Shown here: positions 9,959-18,913 of the stretch, in pieces
Layout: each line of letters opens with the position of its first letter
Position numbering within the stretch: position 1 is the first letter of the stretch
Origin: Nocardioides immobilis
GTDB lineage: Bacteria > Actinomycetota > Actinomycetes > Propionibacteriales > Nocardioidaceae
DNA: 64,000 nucleotides
NCBI RefSeq assembly: GCF_003515065.1
Contig: NZ_QXGH01000038.1
Coordinates: forward strand, 1-64,000
Reading direction: 5' to 3'
The notes under the pieces: model-generated
What the model was told of the DNA's origin: nothing
What the model saw: only the letters and a program-made list of their open reading frames with translations
The model's database searches: none
Translations under genes and position numbers: made by a program

Positions 9959-11029
9959 TCAGATGCTGGCCAGCTCGGCGGCCTCGGCGAGCGTTCTCAG
10001 CGTGACCATGCGTTCCTCCAGGGCTGGTCCGGCGCCGCCCGGGGCAGCGCCGCCGTGCGAGGCGATGAGGGTCGTCACCCCGGCCTCCGCATAGGCCTGG
10101 AGCCGGTCGGCCACGCGTTCCTTGGTGCCGATCAGCGTGGTCGCGTCGATCAGGTCGTGCGGCACCGCGGCCAGTGCTCCGGCCGTGTCGCCGGCCAGGT
10201 ACTTCTCCTGGATCTCGGCGGCCGCGTCTTCGTAGCCCATACGGCAGGCGAGCTGGTTGTAGAAGTTCTGGGACCGGCTACCCATTCCGCCGACGTACAG
10301 CGCGGTGTACGCCCGCTGGGCGTCTGCTGCGGCGCGGAGGTCGGACTCGCTGTCAGTCCTGGTGAAGGTGACCGGCACGGTCGGAGCGACGTCGAACCCT
10401 TCGAGGCTGCCGCCGCGCCCTTCGCGGAGCGGGGCGAGCGAGACCTCGGCGTGTTCCGGGGCGAAGAAGATGCCGAGCCAGCCGTCGGCGATCCGGCCGG
10501 TCTGCTCGAGGTTCTTGGGACCGATGGCCGCGATGTAGATCGGGAGCGGGTTCCGGACCGGGCCGATGGTGAGCTTCAGCGCCTTGCCGGGGCCGTCCGG
10601 CAGCGGCAGTGTCCAGTGCTCCCCGGAGTAGGCCAGCCGCTCGCGCGCTAGCGCCTTGCGGACGATTCCGACGAACTCGCGGGTGCGGGCGAGCGGCTTG
10701 TCGAACCGCGCGCCGTACCAGCCCTCGGAGACCTGGGGGCCGGAAACGCCCAGGCCCAGGCGGAAGCGACCTCCGGAGAGCATGTCGAGGGTCGCGGCGG
10801 TCATCGCGGTCATGGCGGGGGTGCGTGCCGGGATCTGGAAGATCGCGGAGCCGATGTCGATGCGCTCTGTCTTGGACGCCACGTAGGCCAGGACGGTGGC
10901 GGCGTCGGAGCCGTATACCTCGGCTGCCCAGCAGGAGGAGTAGCCGAGCCGGTCGGCCTCCTGGGCGATGGCAAACCCGTCGGTGGTGTTTCCGAGGCCG
11001 AAGTAGCCCAGGTTGATGCCGATTTGCAT
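9959..11029 (-). CDS. LLM-class F420-dependent oxidoreductase
   Basis: Second luciferase-like oxidoreductase, 356 residues, N-terminus [14 protein letters not shown]. Signatures are [53 protein letters not shown] (family glycine-rich turn) and [15 protein letters not shown] 11029 has AAGGAGA six bases upstream. It lies four bases before fbiC in the same operon. Reaction and substrate are unknown; the pairing of two LLM enzymes with F420 biosynthesis suggests successive F420-dependent oxidation or reduction steps on the pathway compound. Confidence 0.92.
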   Translation of the reverse strand: MQIGINLGYFGLGNTTDGFAIAQEADRLGYSSCWAAEVYGSDAATVLAYVASKTERIDIGSAIFQIPARTPAMTAMTAATLDMLSGGRFRLGLGVSGPQVSEGWYGARFDKPLARTREFVGIVRKALARERLAYSGEHWTLPLPDGPGKALKLTIGPVRNPLPIYIAAIGPKNLEQTGRIADGWLGIFFAPEHAEVSLAPLREGRGGSLEGFDVAPTVPVTFTRTDSESDLRAAADAQRAYTALYVGGMGSRSQNFYNQLACRMGYEDAAAEIQEKYLAGDTAGALAAVPHDLIDATTLIGTKERVADRLQAYAEAGVTTLIASHGGAAPGGAGPALEERMVTLRTLAEAAELASI

Positions 11030-11053
11030 GGTGTTCTCCTTGAGATCAGGCGG

Positions 11054-12103
11054 TCAGTGCGCTGCGAGGACCTGGTCGGCGAGGGCGTCGAGCTGGGCCG
11101 CGACCGAGCCGAGCAGGGAACGGCGTGCCCGTGCGCGCTTGAGGTAGACGTGCGAGGGGTGCTCCCACGTGAACCCGATGCCGCCGTGCACCTGCAGGGC
11201 ATCACGGGTCGCGCAGTCGGCGGCGTCGACGGCCGCGGCAAGGGCGGTCTGTGCGGCGGCCGTTGCGTCCGGTCGCTCGTCGTCGAGGGCAGCCGCAGCC
11301 CACTCGACGAGGAGTCGTGCGGCGTCCAGCTGGACGTGTCGGTCCGCGAGCAGGTGCTTGATCGCCTGGAAGGATCCGATCGCACGACCGAACTGGTGTC
11401 GCTGCCCGGCGAACTCGACCGCACCATCCAGGGCCCGTTGGCCCGTACCGATCAGCTCCGCAGCGAGCACCGCTCGGATCCGGTCCAGGCTCGCGACCGG
11501 CTCCAGAACCGTGGCCGCCACCCCGGTGAACTCGATGGCCGCGGACGGTTCGGTGACGTCGAAGCTGTCGACGGGGGTACGGCGAACCCCCGGTGCGTCC
11601 AGGTCCACGATCACCGGCACCGAACCTGCGAACGCGAGGAGCCGGTCGGCGTCCATGCCGAACGCCACCGCCCCAAGCTTGCCATCGACCGTGCCGCCGT
11701 TCAGTCGCAGCGCGCTGGTGCGGGCACGCGGGACGACTGCGGTCGGAAGGGTCTCCCAAGCTGGCACCACGACCACCGACCCGTCGACGATGTCGGTCGC
11801 GTCGTGGCGGCTGACGGCGAGAACCGCGGCCGTCCCGACGAACGGGATGCGCGGCACCGCGAACCCGACCTGTTCGGCGAGCAGGCAGAGCTCGCGTACA
11901 CCGCCGCCGGATCCGCCGCGTTCCTCGGGGACGCCGACGCCGAGGAGACCAAGGTCCGCCAGGGATCGCCACAGTTGGCGGTTCAGGCCGGCCGCGCGGT
12001 TCTCCCACGTCGGCGGAACGGGATCGACGCGGGCCGCGGTTTCGAGCACTTGCCGTGCAGTGAGGGCCAGCTGGTGATGTTCCTCGGTCGTGGTTGCGTG
12101 CAT
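11054..12103 (-). CDS. Acyl-CoA dehydrogenase family protein
   Basis: FAD-dependent acyl-CoA dehydrogenase-like protein of about 349 residues, acting in desaturation of an acyl-CoA. It shows GVGVPEERGGSGGGVRELC, an AELIGTGQRALD helix, RHQFGRAIGSFQAIKH (the FAD-binding RxQFGxxI motif) and QVHGGIGFTWEHP. Two starts lie close together (ATG 12109 and ATG 12103): the GAGGAGG site abuts the first and is six bases from the second, so 12103 is preferred. It is slightly short compared with typical FadE proteins, and may partner the dehydrogenase at 12832-14064, since actinobacterial catabolic dehydrogenases often form heterotetramers. That partnering is inference. Confidence 0.88.
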   Translation of the reverse strand: MHATTTEEHHQLALTARQVLETAARVDPVPPTWENRAAGLNRQLWRSLADLGLLGVGVPEERGGSGGGVRELCLLAEQVGFAVPRIPFVGTAAVLAVSRHDATDIVDGSVVVVPAWETLPTAVVPRARTSALRLNGGTVDGKLGAVAFGMDADRLLAFAGSVPVIVDLDAPGVRRTPVDSFDVTEPSAAIEFTGVAATVLEPVASLDRIRAVLAAELIGTGQRALDGAVEFAGQRHQFGRAIGSFQAIKHLLADRHVQLDAARLLVEWAAAALDDERPDATAAAQTALAAAVDAADCATRDALQVHGGIGFTWEHPSHVYLKRARARRSLLGSVAAQLDALADQVLAAH

Positions 12104-12183
12104 CGACATCCTCCTCGGGGGTTACCGCCGGACGCGGAGGACGCCATCATGTCGGAGTGCGTCTTAATATGCAACTATCAATG

Positions 12184-12720
12184 TCAGACGGGCTTTTCTT
12201 CCGACGACCGCGACGCTTCGGCCTGACGCGCGAACCGACGCTGGACGTCGGGTCGTTCCCTGAGGCGCTCCGGATAGCCAGGGCCCATCTGCATCGTGAC
12301 GTCCTCGGAGCGCAGGGCTTCCCGACACTCCGCGCAGACGACCTCGGCGTGGGTGTCGTTGTCGCAGGACTTGTGATGGAAGACCATCGGCGGGCCGGCC
12401 TCTCCCGCCAACCAGGTGTCACCCCAGTGCGACATCGCTGCGATCACGCCGAAGAAGTCGCGGCCTTTCTCGGTGAGCAGGTATTCGTAGCGCTTCGGCT
12501 CGGTGCTGTAGAGCTCCTTTTCCAGCAGCCCTTCGTCGACCAGCCTGCGCAGGCGGTCCGAAAGGGTGTTTCGCGCGATGCCCAGCTCGTGCTGGAACTC
12601 GTCGAACCTGCGGATGCCGTAGTACGCCTCACGCAGCACGAGCGGCGTCCACCAGTCGCCCAGCAGGTCCATCGTGCGCGCGATCGAGCACGGCCAGTTC
12701 GCGAATGATGTTCTCCTCAT
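12184..12720 (-). CDS. HxlR-family winged-helix transcriptional regulator
   Basis: MarR-like HxlR regulator of 178 residues. It has the typical N-terminal Cys in NWPCSIARTMDLLGDWWTPL, then FDEFQHELGIARNTLSDRL (recognition helix) and LTEKGRDFF. A C-terminal half of about 60 residues contains CDNDTHAEVVCAECREAL, three Cys plus His spaced like a small metal site, which is seen in longer family members. The open frame reaches far upstream over the divergent gene, but ATG 12720 is the sensible start: a TACTAT -10 box lies exactly six bases before it, so the mRNA is probably leaderless. It likely controls the divergent catabolic operons, sensing a pathway intermediate. Confidence 0.88.
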   Translation of the reverse strand: MRRTSFANWPCSIARTMDLLGDWWTPLVLREAYYGIRRFDEFQHELGIARNTLSDRLRRLVDEGLLEKELYSTEPKRYEYLLTEKGRDFFGVIAAMSHWGDTWLAGEAGPPMVFHHKSCDNDTHAEVVCAECREALRSEDVTMQMGPGYPERLRERPDVQRRFARQAEASRSSEEKPV

Positions 12721-12726
12721 GGCGCC

Positions 12727-12732
12727 ATAGTA
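12727..12732 (-). promoter_or_regulatory. Leaderless -10 box for the HxlR gene
   Basis: On the minus strand TACTAT is followed by GGCGCC and then the ATG at 12720. A TANNNT box six bases from the start codon is the standard leaderless arrangement of actinobacteria. GGCGCC together with flanking bases makes the 10-base palindrome ATGGCGCCAT that includes the start codon. Confidence 0.55.
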
Positions 12733-12747
12733 GTGGATACCAAAATA

Positions 12748-12774
12748 AGACTGAGCACTTGACAGGGTCAGTCT
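12748..12774. promoter_or_regulatory. Inverted-repeat operator overlapping the divergent promoters
   Basis: AGACTGA (12748-12754) and TCAGTCT (12768-12774) form a perfect inverted repeat with a 13-base spacer. The spacer contains TTGACA (12759-12764), a good -35 box for the rightward operon; a weak -10 candidate AACTCT lies at 12783-12788. The left arm falls where the -35 of the leaderless HxlR promoter should be. The layout fits binding by the HxlR dimer to both promoters. Confidence 0.5.
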
Positions 12775-12831
12775 ATCTACGCAACTCTGTGACCGGCAGC
12801 ACAAGAAGCATGTCGCTAGGAGGACCAAAGC

Positions 12832-14064
12832 GTGGAACCCCAGCCCACCCACCCCCGGCTCGACGCAGACGTCGAGGCGTTTCGCACCGAGGTGCGGGAG
12901 TTCGTCGCCAGCCAGCTGACCGCTGACGCGCGCGGCATCGGCACCCTCGACGGCGCGGAGTACGACGCCTTCCGCGGCCGGATCCGCTCCGAGCTCGCCG
13001 CGCGTGGTTGGCTCGCACCGTCCTGGCCGAAGGAGTACGGCGGCGCGGGGCTCAGCGCCGCCGAGCTCGTCGTACTCGTCGAGGAGCTGACCGGCGCCGG
13101 CATCCCCTTCGGCTCGGACAACGACTCCTTCGGCATCAGCATGCTCGGCAACACGATGCTGCAGTGGTCCGAACCGGCCCTGCTGGAGCGCTTCCTCCCT
13201 CGGATCCTCGCCGGCGAGTACGTCTTCGCCCAGGGCTTCTCCGAGCCCGGCGCCGGCTCGGACCTGGCGTCCCTTGCACTGCGCGCGGAGCTCGACGGCG
13301 ACCGCTGGGTGCTGAACGGACAGAAGCTGTGGTCCTCGGGTGCCCATGTGGCGAACTGGATGTTCGTGCTGGCCCGGACCGACCGCGAGGCGGCTCCGCA
13401 CCGTGGCATCAGCATGCTGCTCGTCCCGCTTGACCAGCCTGGTGTGGAGATCCGGCCGATCCGGAACCTCACCGGCGAAACCGACTTCAACGAGGTCTTC
13501 TTCGACAACGCGACCACAGAGGCCGAGCTCGTCATCGGTCCGGTCAACCAGGGTTGGTCGGTCGCGATGACCCTGCTCGGCTTCGAGCGGGGAGAGACGG
13601 CGCTGCACGCCCCGATCCGGTTCCGCAACGAGCTGAGCCGGCTGGCCGATCTGATCCGCGATCGAGGACTCGTCGGTGACCCCGGCATCCGTCGCGCGTT
13701 CGCGTGGTGTCACGTCCAGGTCGAGCAGCTGCGTTGCCACGGCCGGCGCATCGCGGCGCAGCTGATCCAGGGAGATGAGCCCGGACCCGGGGCTGCCCCC
13801 TTCAAGCTGTTGTGGAGCGAGTACCACCGCGTGGTGACCGAGCTGGCCCTCGACGTCCTGGGCGTCGAAGGCCTGGCACCGAGCGGGCGCCCCTCGCCGA
13901 ACTGGTACCACACCGACGACCCCGGGGCGCCGAACTCCTCGGCCTCGTGGTCGAGCGTCTACCTCAACTCGCGCGCCGGCACGATCTACGCCGGGTCGTC
14001 GCAGGTCCAGCGGAACATCATCGGCGAGATGGTGCTCGGCCTTCCCAAGGAGCCCCGTCGATGA
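12832..14064 (+). CDS. Acyl-CoA dehydrogenase
   Basis: FadE-type acyl-CoA dehydrogenase, 410 residues, first gene of the rightward operon. GTG 12832 follows AGGAGG by eight bases. Motifs: WPKEYGGAGLSAAELVVL, QGFSEPGAGSDLASL (substrate/FAD loop), NGQKLWSSGAHVANWMFVLA, and C-terminal IYAGSSQVQRNIIGEMVLGLP. The C-terminal loop has Ala where classical medium-chain enzymes carry the catalytic Glu; this is common among large-substrate actinobacterial FadE enzymes, whose base lies elsewhere. It overlaps the downstream ligase by four bases (ATGA). Confidence 0.93.
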   Translation: MEPQPTHPRLDADVEAFRTEVREFVASQLTADARGIGTLDGAEYDAFRGRIRSELAARGWLAPSWPKEYGGAGLSAAELVVLVEELTGAGIPFGSDNDSFGISMLGNTMLQWSEPALLERFLPRILAGEYVFAQGFSEPGAGSDLASLALRAELDGDRWVLNGQKLWSSGAHVANWMFVLARTDREAAPHRGISMLLVPLDQPGVEIRPIRNLTGETDFNEVFFDNATTEAELVIGPVNQGWSVAMTLLGFERGETALHAPIRFRNELSRLADLIRDRGLVGDPGIRRAFAWCHVQVEQLRCHGRRIAAQLIQGDEPGPGAAPFKLLWSEYHRVVTELALDVLGVEGLAPSGRPSPNWYHTDDPGAPNSSASWSSVYLNSRAGTIYAGSSQVQRNIIGEMVLGLPKEPRR

Positions 14065-15677
14065 TCCTGCGCAGCCCCTACCCCGACGTGGAGACGCCGC
14101 GGACGTCCCTCCCCGATCTGCTGTTCGGTGGGCTCACCCCCGCCGATAGCGCGAAGACTGCTCTCATCGACGCTGCCACCGGCCACCGGCGCACGTACGG
14201 CGAGCTCGTCTCCGCCGTCGACAGTGTCGCGACAGCCCTCGTCGCGCGCGGCATCAGACCGGGCGAGGTGGCTGCGCTCGTCGCGCCCAACTCCGCGGAC
14301 TACCCGGTTGTCTTCCACGGCGTGCTGCGCGCGGGCGGGGTCCTCACCCCGGCCAATCCCCTCTACAGCGCTGGAGAGCTCGCGCACCAGTTCCGCGACT
14401 CCCGTGCGCGCTTCGTCTTCGTCGCACCGATGGGGCTCGCGGCCGTGCGCGCGGCGGTGACTGAGCCTGATGTGCGTGTCGAGGAGATCATCGTCCTCGG
14501 CCCCGCAGACCTGCACGGCGGGCCCGTCCCCGAGACCGCGTACGACGATCTGCTCGCCACCCCGCGAACCGCCGAGCTCCCGGTGCTCTCGGCCGACGAC
14601 CTCGCCGTCCTGCCGTACTCCTCCGGGACCACCGGAGTGCCCAAGGGCGTCATGCTCACCCACGGCAATCTCGGCGCCAACCTGCTGCAGATGCAGCCGC
14701 TCGCACCGCCCTCTGACCACTCCAACCTGATGGCGGTGATCCCGTTCTTCCACATCGCCGGGCTGAACGGCATCATGAACCTCGGACTGTACGAGCGAGG
14801 GACCCTCGTCACGTTGCCCCGGTTCCAGCTCGCCGCGTTCCTGGGCGCGATCGAGCAGTTCCGGATCACCTACACGGTGATCGTTCCGCCCATCGCAGTG
14901 GCTTTGATGAACAGCCCGCTGGTGGACTCCCACGATCTCGGCAGCCTCGAGCTGGTCGACTGCGTCGCTGCTCCCCTGGACACGAGCCTGGCAGAGCAGC
15001 TCCAGGAGCGCCTTGGCGCCACTGTGATCCAGGGCTACGGGCTCACCGAGTCCAGCCCCTGCACACACGGGATCCCGGTGGAGCGGCCCGATATCGACCG
15101 CGGCACCATCGGCGTGTTGATGCCCAGCGTCGAAGCGCGGATCGTCGACCCAGAAACCGGCAATGACGTCGCCCCAGGCGAACGCGGCGAGCTCTGGTGC
15201 CGCGGGCCCAACATCATGCGTGGCTACCTGAACAACCCGATCGCGACCGCGAACGCCGTGGATCAGGACGGCTTCCTGCACACCGGCGACATCGTGACGG
15301 TCGATGCCGACGGGGTCTTCCGGGTCGTCGACCGGCTCAAGGAGCTCATCAAGTACAAGGGCTACCAGGTCGCGCCCGCCGAGCTGGAGGCTGTGCTCCT
15401 CGTGCACCCGGGCATCGCCGACGTCGCCGTCATCGGCGTCAGCGATGCCGAGAGTGGCGAGTCCCCGAAGGCGTTCGTGGTCCGACACGACTCGCACCCT
15501 GACCTCGATGCCGATGGCGTCAAGCAGTTCGTGGCCGCCCGGGTCGCGCACTACAAGAAGATTCGGCACGTCGAGTTCGTCGAACAGATCCCCAAGTCGG
15601 CCGCGGGAAAGATCCTGCGCAAGGAGCTTCGCAGCCGGGAGGCCGCTTCACTCCAACCCACCAAGGAGCTCACATGA
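14061..15677 (+). CDS. AMP-dependent acyl-CoA ligase (4-coumarate-CoA ligase-like)
   Basis: Adenylate-forming ligase of 538 residues that activates a carboxylic acid with ATP and CoA. The P-loop motif reads YSSGTTGVPKGVMLTHGN, with later QGYGLTESSP, HTGDIVTVDADG, VDRLKELIKYKGYQVAP and the C-terminal catalytic lysine region PKSAAGKILRKEL. An upstream open frame exists, but ATG 14061 overlaps the previous stop (ATGA) and begins MILRSPYPDVETPRTSLPD, a normal family N-terminus. Overall layout is closest to plant-type 4CL/FCS-like ligases, so an aryl or cyclic acid is a plausible substrate, but this cannot be decided from sequence. Confidence 0.92.
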   Translation: MILRSPYPDVETPRTSLPDLLFGGLTPADSAKTALIDAATGHRRTYGELVSAVDSVATALVARGIRPGEVAALVAPNSADYPVVFHGVLRAGGVLTPANPLYSAGELAHQFRDSRARFVFVAPMGLAAVRAAVTEPDVRVEEIIVLGPADLHGGPVPETAYDDLLATPRTAELPVLSADDLAVLPYSSGTTGVPKGVMLTHGNLGANLLQMQPLAPPSDHSNLMAVIPFFHIAGLNGIMNLGLYERGTLVTLPRFQLAAFLGAIEQFRITYTVIVPPIAVALMNSPLVDSHDLGSLELVDCVAAPLDTSLAEQLQERLGATVIQGYGLTESSPCTHGIPVERPDIDRGTIGVLMPSVEARIVDPETGNDVAPGERGELWCRGPNIMRGYLNNPIATANAVDQDGFLHTGDIVTVDADGVFRVVDRLKELIKYKGYQVAPAELEAVLLVHPGIADVAVIGVSDAESGESPKAFVVRHDSHPDLDADGVKQFVAARVAHYKKIRHVEFVEQIPKSAAGKILRKELRSREAASLQPTKELT

Positions 15678-16387
15678 GCGTCATCGCAGTCATCGGCGGC
15701 ACCGGACCCCAGGGCAAGGGCCTGGCCTACCGCTTCGCACGAGGTGGACACGAGATCGTGCTCGGGTCCCGCGACCAGGAGCGGGCCGTCACCGCGGCGG
15801 CGGAGCTCGGCGAGCGGGTCCCTTCGGCAACCGTCCGCGGCGCCCGGAACGATCAGGCCGCCGAGGCGGCTGACCTCGTGCTGCTGGCGGTGCCCTACGA
15901 CGGCCACGACGCCCTGGTCGCCGAGCTCGCGCCTCATCTCGCGGGGAAGGTGGTGATCAGCTGTGTGAACCCCATCGGCTTCGACAAGCGCGGACCGTAC
16001 GGACTCGACCTCGGGCCGACCTCGGCGGCCGAGGATGCACAGCGGCTGCTACCTGAGTCGAGAGTGATCGGCGCGTTTCACCATCTCTCGGCTGTCTCCC
16101 TCAACGGGAGTGCGGACCTGTTGGACCACGAGGACGTGCTCGTGTGCGGGGACGACCCCGACGCGAAGGCCGCGGCGATCGAGCTCGCCGCCACCGTCAC
16201 CGGCCGACCTGGCATCGATGCCGGAGCGTTGCGCATGGCTCGACAGCTCGAGCCGTTGACCGCCGTGCTCATCTCCATCAACAAGCGCTACAAGGTGCGC
16301 TCGGGCATCTTGGTGGCGGGCCTTGACCCCGCCGTCGATGTCACACCGGCGCCTCCGGTCCGGCCGGCGGTTCCCGCGACCACGTAG
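15674..16387 (+). CDS. npdG: NADPH-dependent F420 reductase (F420:NADPH oxidoreductase)
   Basis: Small Rossmann-fold enzyme of 237 residues that interconverts F420/F420H2 and NADP+/NADPH. It shows MSVIAVIGGTGPQGKGLAYR (GGTGxxGxG), EIVLGSRDQERA, VLLAVPYDGHDAL, FHHLSAVSLN and LVCGDDPDAKA, the hallmarks of the NPDG family. It overlaps the ligase stop by four bases. Its presence in the rightward operon, with F420 biosynthesis and LLM enzymes in the leftward one, ties both halves into one F420-using pathway and gives it a route to NADPH. Confidence 0.93.
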   Translation: MSVIAVIGGTGPQGKGLAYRFARGGHEIVLGSRDQERAVTAAAELGERVPSATVRGARNDQAAEAADLVLLAVPYDGHDALVAELAPHLAGKVVISCVNPIGFDKRGPYGLDLGPTSAAEDAQRLLPESRVIGAFHHLSAVSLNGSADLLDHEDVLVCGDDPDAKAAAIELAATVTGRPGIDAGALRMARQLEPLTAVLISINKRYKVRSGILVAGLDPAVDVTPAPPVRPAVPATT

Positions 16388-16485
16388 CCCCCCTTCGCCT
16401 CACTCAGCCACCGGTGCCACGCGCACCAGCGGTAGCTCGGTGCTGCCCTCCCGCAACCGCCCCAGGAAAGCCAGAAGGTCCACGC

Positions 16486-17244
16486 ATGCTGAAGGTCACG
16501 CAACTGCACGTTCGTTATGGGACGTCGGTCACCGCGCTCACCGACGTGTCCCTGGGCGTCGGCGAGGGAGAAGTCGTAGCCGTGCTCGGCGCAAACGGGG
16601 CGGGCAAGAGCACGCTCCTACGGGCGCTCTCCGGCACCCTCCCCCACCACGGCGGTCAAGTCACTCGCGGATCCATCGAGTTCGAGGGACGCGATCTCCT
16701 CGGCGTGAGCCCACGTCGGATCGTCCGCGCGGGATTGATCCAGTCCCCAGAAGGCAGGCGGATCTTCAAAGGGCTGAGCGTAGAGGAGAACCTGCGCGTG
16801 GCCGCCGCCGGAGCCGGGATTCCAACACGTCATGCGGCCACCGTGCGTCGTACGGTGTGGGACCTCTTCCCCCGGCTGGAACAGCGCAGGGAGCAGTCAG
16901 CCGGGCTGCTCTCCGGGGGCGAGCAGCAGATGCTGGCGATCGGCCGGGCTCTCATGGCCCAACCCCGCCTCCTCCTGCTGGACGAGCCTTCGCTGGGGCT
17001 CGCGCCCCAGATGGTCGACAGCGTCGGCGCCATCATCGAGGAGATCCACCGTCGGGGCACCTCGGTCCTCCTCGTCGAGCAGAACGCAGCCATGGCCCTC
17101 GCGGTCTCCGACCGCGCGGTAGTGCTGGCAAGCGGCAGTGTCTGCGCCACCGGGCCCGCGGACCACTTGGCAGCCAGCGACGAGCTTCGAGATCTCTACC
17201 TGGGCGGAACACCGGCGCCGACGCTCGACGGAGCCCCGCAGTGA
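16486..17244 (+). CDS. livF: ABC transporter ATP-binding protein, LivF type
   Basis: Branched-chain-amino-acid-type ABC ATPase, 252 residues. Walker A is GANGAGKST, the signature is LLSGGEQQMLAIGRAL, Walker B is LLLLDEPSLGLAP, and the H-loop region follows. ATG 16486 has AGAAGG upstream and begins MLKVTQLHVRYG; the longer frame from 16414 is not needed. A 98-base gap separates it from npdG with no visible terminator. It overlaps livG (GTGA). HAAT-type importers of this family also carry carboxylates and aromatic acids, so leucine is not implied. Confidence 0.92.
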   Translation: MLKVTQLHVRYGTSVTALTDVSLGVGEGEVVAVLGANGAGKSTLLRALSGTLPHHGGQVTRGSIEFEGRDLLGVSPRRIVRAGLIQSPEGRRIFKGLSVEENLRVAAAGAGIPTRHAATVRRTVWDLFPRLEQRREQSAGLLSGGEQQMLAIGRALMAQPRLLLLDEPSLGLAPQMVDSVGAIIEEIHRRGTSVLLVEQNAAMALAVSDRAVVLASGSVCATGPADHLAASDELRDLYLGGTPAPTLDGAPQ

Positions 17245-18026
17245 ACGCGCAGCTCCGCGCGGAGCAGGTGACCGTCAGCTTCGGCGCCGTCAAAGCGCTC
17301 GATGACGTCAGCATCTCCGTCAGTCCAGGCGGGATCCATGCCGTCATCGGTCCCAACGGCGCCGGGAAGTCGACGCTGTTCAACGTGCTCAGTGGCGTCT
17401 ACCCGGTCACCTCGGGCACCGTCGTCTTCGCCGACCTCGACGTCACCAAGAGCCGCCCGCACAAGCTGGTCCGCGCCGGCCTGGCACGGACCTACCAGAA
17501 CATCGTACTCGGCCATGTGACGGTCGAAGAGGCCATCCTGCTCGGGCGGCACCACCTCACCCGTGCTGGCTTCCTGCGTTGTGCGCTGCGCACGCCTGGC
17601 GCCCGCGCCGAGGCGAAAGCGGCGCGCCAAAGCGTGCACCACCTCGCCGAGATGCTCGGCCTGGCCGACTCCCTCCACCGCATCGCCACCGAGCTGCCCT
17701 ACGGCGACCAGAAGCGGGTCGAGCTCGCGCGGGCCTTGGCCGCCGAGCCGGAAGTACTGCTGCTCGACGAACCCGTCGCCGGCATGAACGGCCACGAGAA
17801 GGACGAGATGACCGAGCTCCTGGCCACCATCCACGCACGAGGAGACACCACCATGGTCCTGGTCGAGCACGACATGCGGATGGTGCTCTCCCTCGCGACG
17901 CACTGCACGGTCCTCGACTTCGGGCGGGTGATCGCCGACGGCTCACCGGCATACGTCGCCTCCCACCCCGAGGTCCTCAGGGCCTACCTCGGCTCTGCTC
18001 ACGCACCGCGCGAGGTGACCCCATGA
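17241..18026 (+). CDS. livG: ABC transporter ATP-binding protein, LivG type
   Basis: Second ABC ATPase, 261 residues, starting GTG 17241 in a 4-base overlap with livF. It shows GPNGAGKSTLFNVLSG (Walker A), ARTYQNI (Q-loop), LPYGDQKRVELARALA, a variant signature with PYGDQKR instead of LSGGQ as usual for LivG, and LLLDEPVAGMN (Walker B). VLVEHDMRMVLSLATH holds the switch His. It should pair with LivF under the LivHM permease. Confidence 0.92.
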   Translation: MNAQLRAEQVTVSFGAVKALDDVSISVSPGGIHAVIGPNGAGKSTLFNVLSGVYPVTSGTVVFADLDVTKSRPHKLVRAGLARTYQNIVLGHVTVEEAILLGRHHLTRAGFLRCALRTPGARAEAKAARQSVHHLAEMLGLADSLHRIATELPYGDQKRVELARALAAEPEVLLLDEPVAGMNGHEKDEMTELLATIHARGDTTMVLVEHDMRMVLSLATHCTVLDFGRVIADGSPAYVASHPEVLRAYLGSAHAPREVTP

Positions 18027-18913
18027 GCCACCTGACGTCCCTACTCCTCAACGGCTTGTCGACCGGAGCCGTGTATGCCCTGATCGCCCTCGGGCTGGTG
18101 CTGATCTACAAGTGCAGCCAGGTCGTGAGCTTCACCCATGGCACGCTCGTGCTGCTCGGTGCGTACCTCGTCGGCACGATGGACGACGCATCGGGCTTCA
18201 TCGTGGCGCTGTTGATCGCCGTCCCGGTGGCAGCGGGCTTCGCGGGCAGCATCAACCTCACCCTGCTCTCGCGACGCGCAGGGGCACCCCCCGTCTCGCT
18301 GGCGATCCTGACGATCGGGATCGACCTCGTGGTCCTGAGCGTGCTGACCCAGCAACTCGGCTCAAACGTCCTCAACATCTCACACCCCTGGGGCGAGACA
18401 CGCTGGGACCTCGGTGTGGCCAGCATGAGCGCCAACCGCGGCATCGCCCTGCTCATGGTCGCGGCCGTCGCGGTCAGCCTCTACCTGATCTTCACCCGAT
18501 CGCCGTGGGGCCTTGCGATGCGTGCAGTGTCGGAGGACACCGAGGCAGCCGCTCTCATGGGCCTCAGCCGGACGACGATCACCACCCTCAGCTGGGCGAC
18601 GGCCGGCGCCCTCGCGTGTATCGCCGGCATGTTCATGGCAGGTCCACCGACGCCCGGGGTGACCACCACTGTCGCAGTTGTCGCGCTCCGCGCCTTCCCG
18701 GCGCTGATCATCGGCGGACTGGACTCCCTCCGCGGGGCCATCGTCGGCGGACTGCTCATCGGGGTTGCCGAGTCTCTCGCCGCGGGCTACCAGCACGAGC
18801 TGCAGTTCATGGGCAGCGGCTTCGCCGAGATCGTCCCGTTCCTCCTCATGCTCGGCGTGCTTGTCGCCCGCCCTTCCGGACTCTTCGGCTCACGAGAAAT
18901 GACCCGCGTGTGA
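18023..18913 (+). CDS. livH: ABC transporter permease, LivH type
   Basis: Inner-membrane permease of 296 residues with about eight hydrophobic segments, for example GLSTGAVYALIALGLVLIYK and GIALLMVAAVAVSLYLIF. The family EAA-like loop reads GLAMRAVSEDTEAAALMG. ATG 18023 overlaps the livG stop by four bases. The C-terminus ends GLFGSREMTRV, close to the usual GLFG ending. Confidence 0.92.
   Translation: MSHLTSLLLNGLSTGAVYALIALGLVLIYKCSQVVSFTHGTLVLLGAYLVGTMDDASGFIVALLIAVPVAAGFAGSINLTLLSRRAGAPPVSLAILTIGIDLVVLSVLTQQLGSNVLNISHPWGETRWDLGVASMSANRGIALLMVAAVAVSLYLIFTRSPWGLAMRAVSEDTEAAALMGLSRTTITTLSWATAGALACIAGMFMAGPPTPGVTTTVAVVALRAFPALIIGGLDSLRGAIVGGLLIGVAESLAAGYQHELQFMGSGFAEIVPFLLMLGVLVARPSGLFGSREMTRV

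Noticed and set aside
12721-13911. N-terminal extension of the HxlR frame by about 400 codons
   Set aside because: It covers the divergent acyl-CoA dehydrogenase and has no recognisable domain; a leaderless promoter marks ATG 12720 as the start.
13986-15569. Long antisense open frame (527 codons) opposite the acyl-CoA ligase
   Set aside because: High GC creates long empty frames. It is rich in Arg, Asp and His with no family motif, and the opposite strand encodes a clear ligase.
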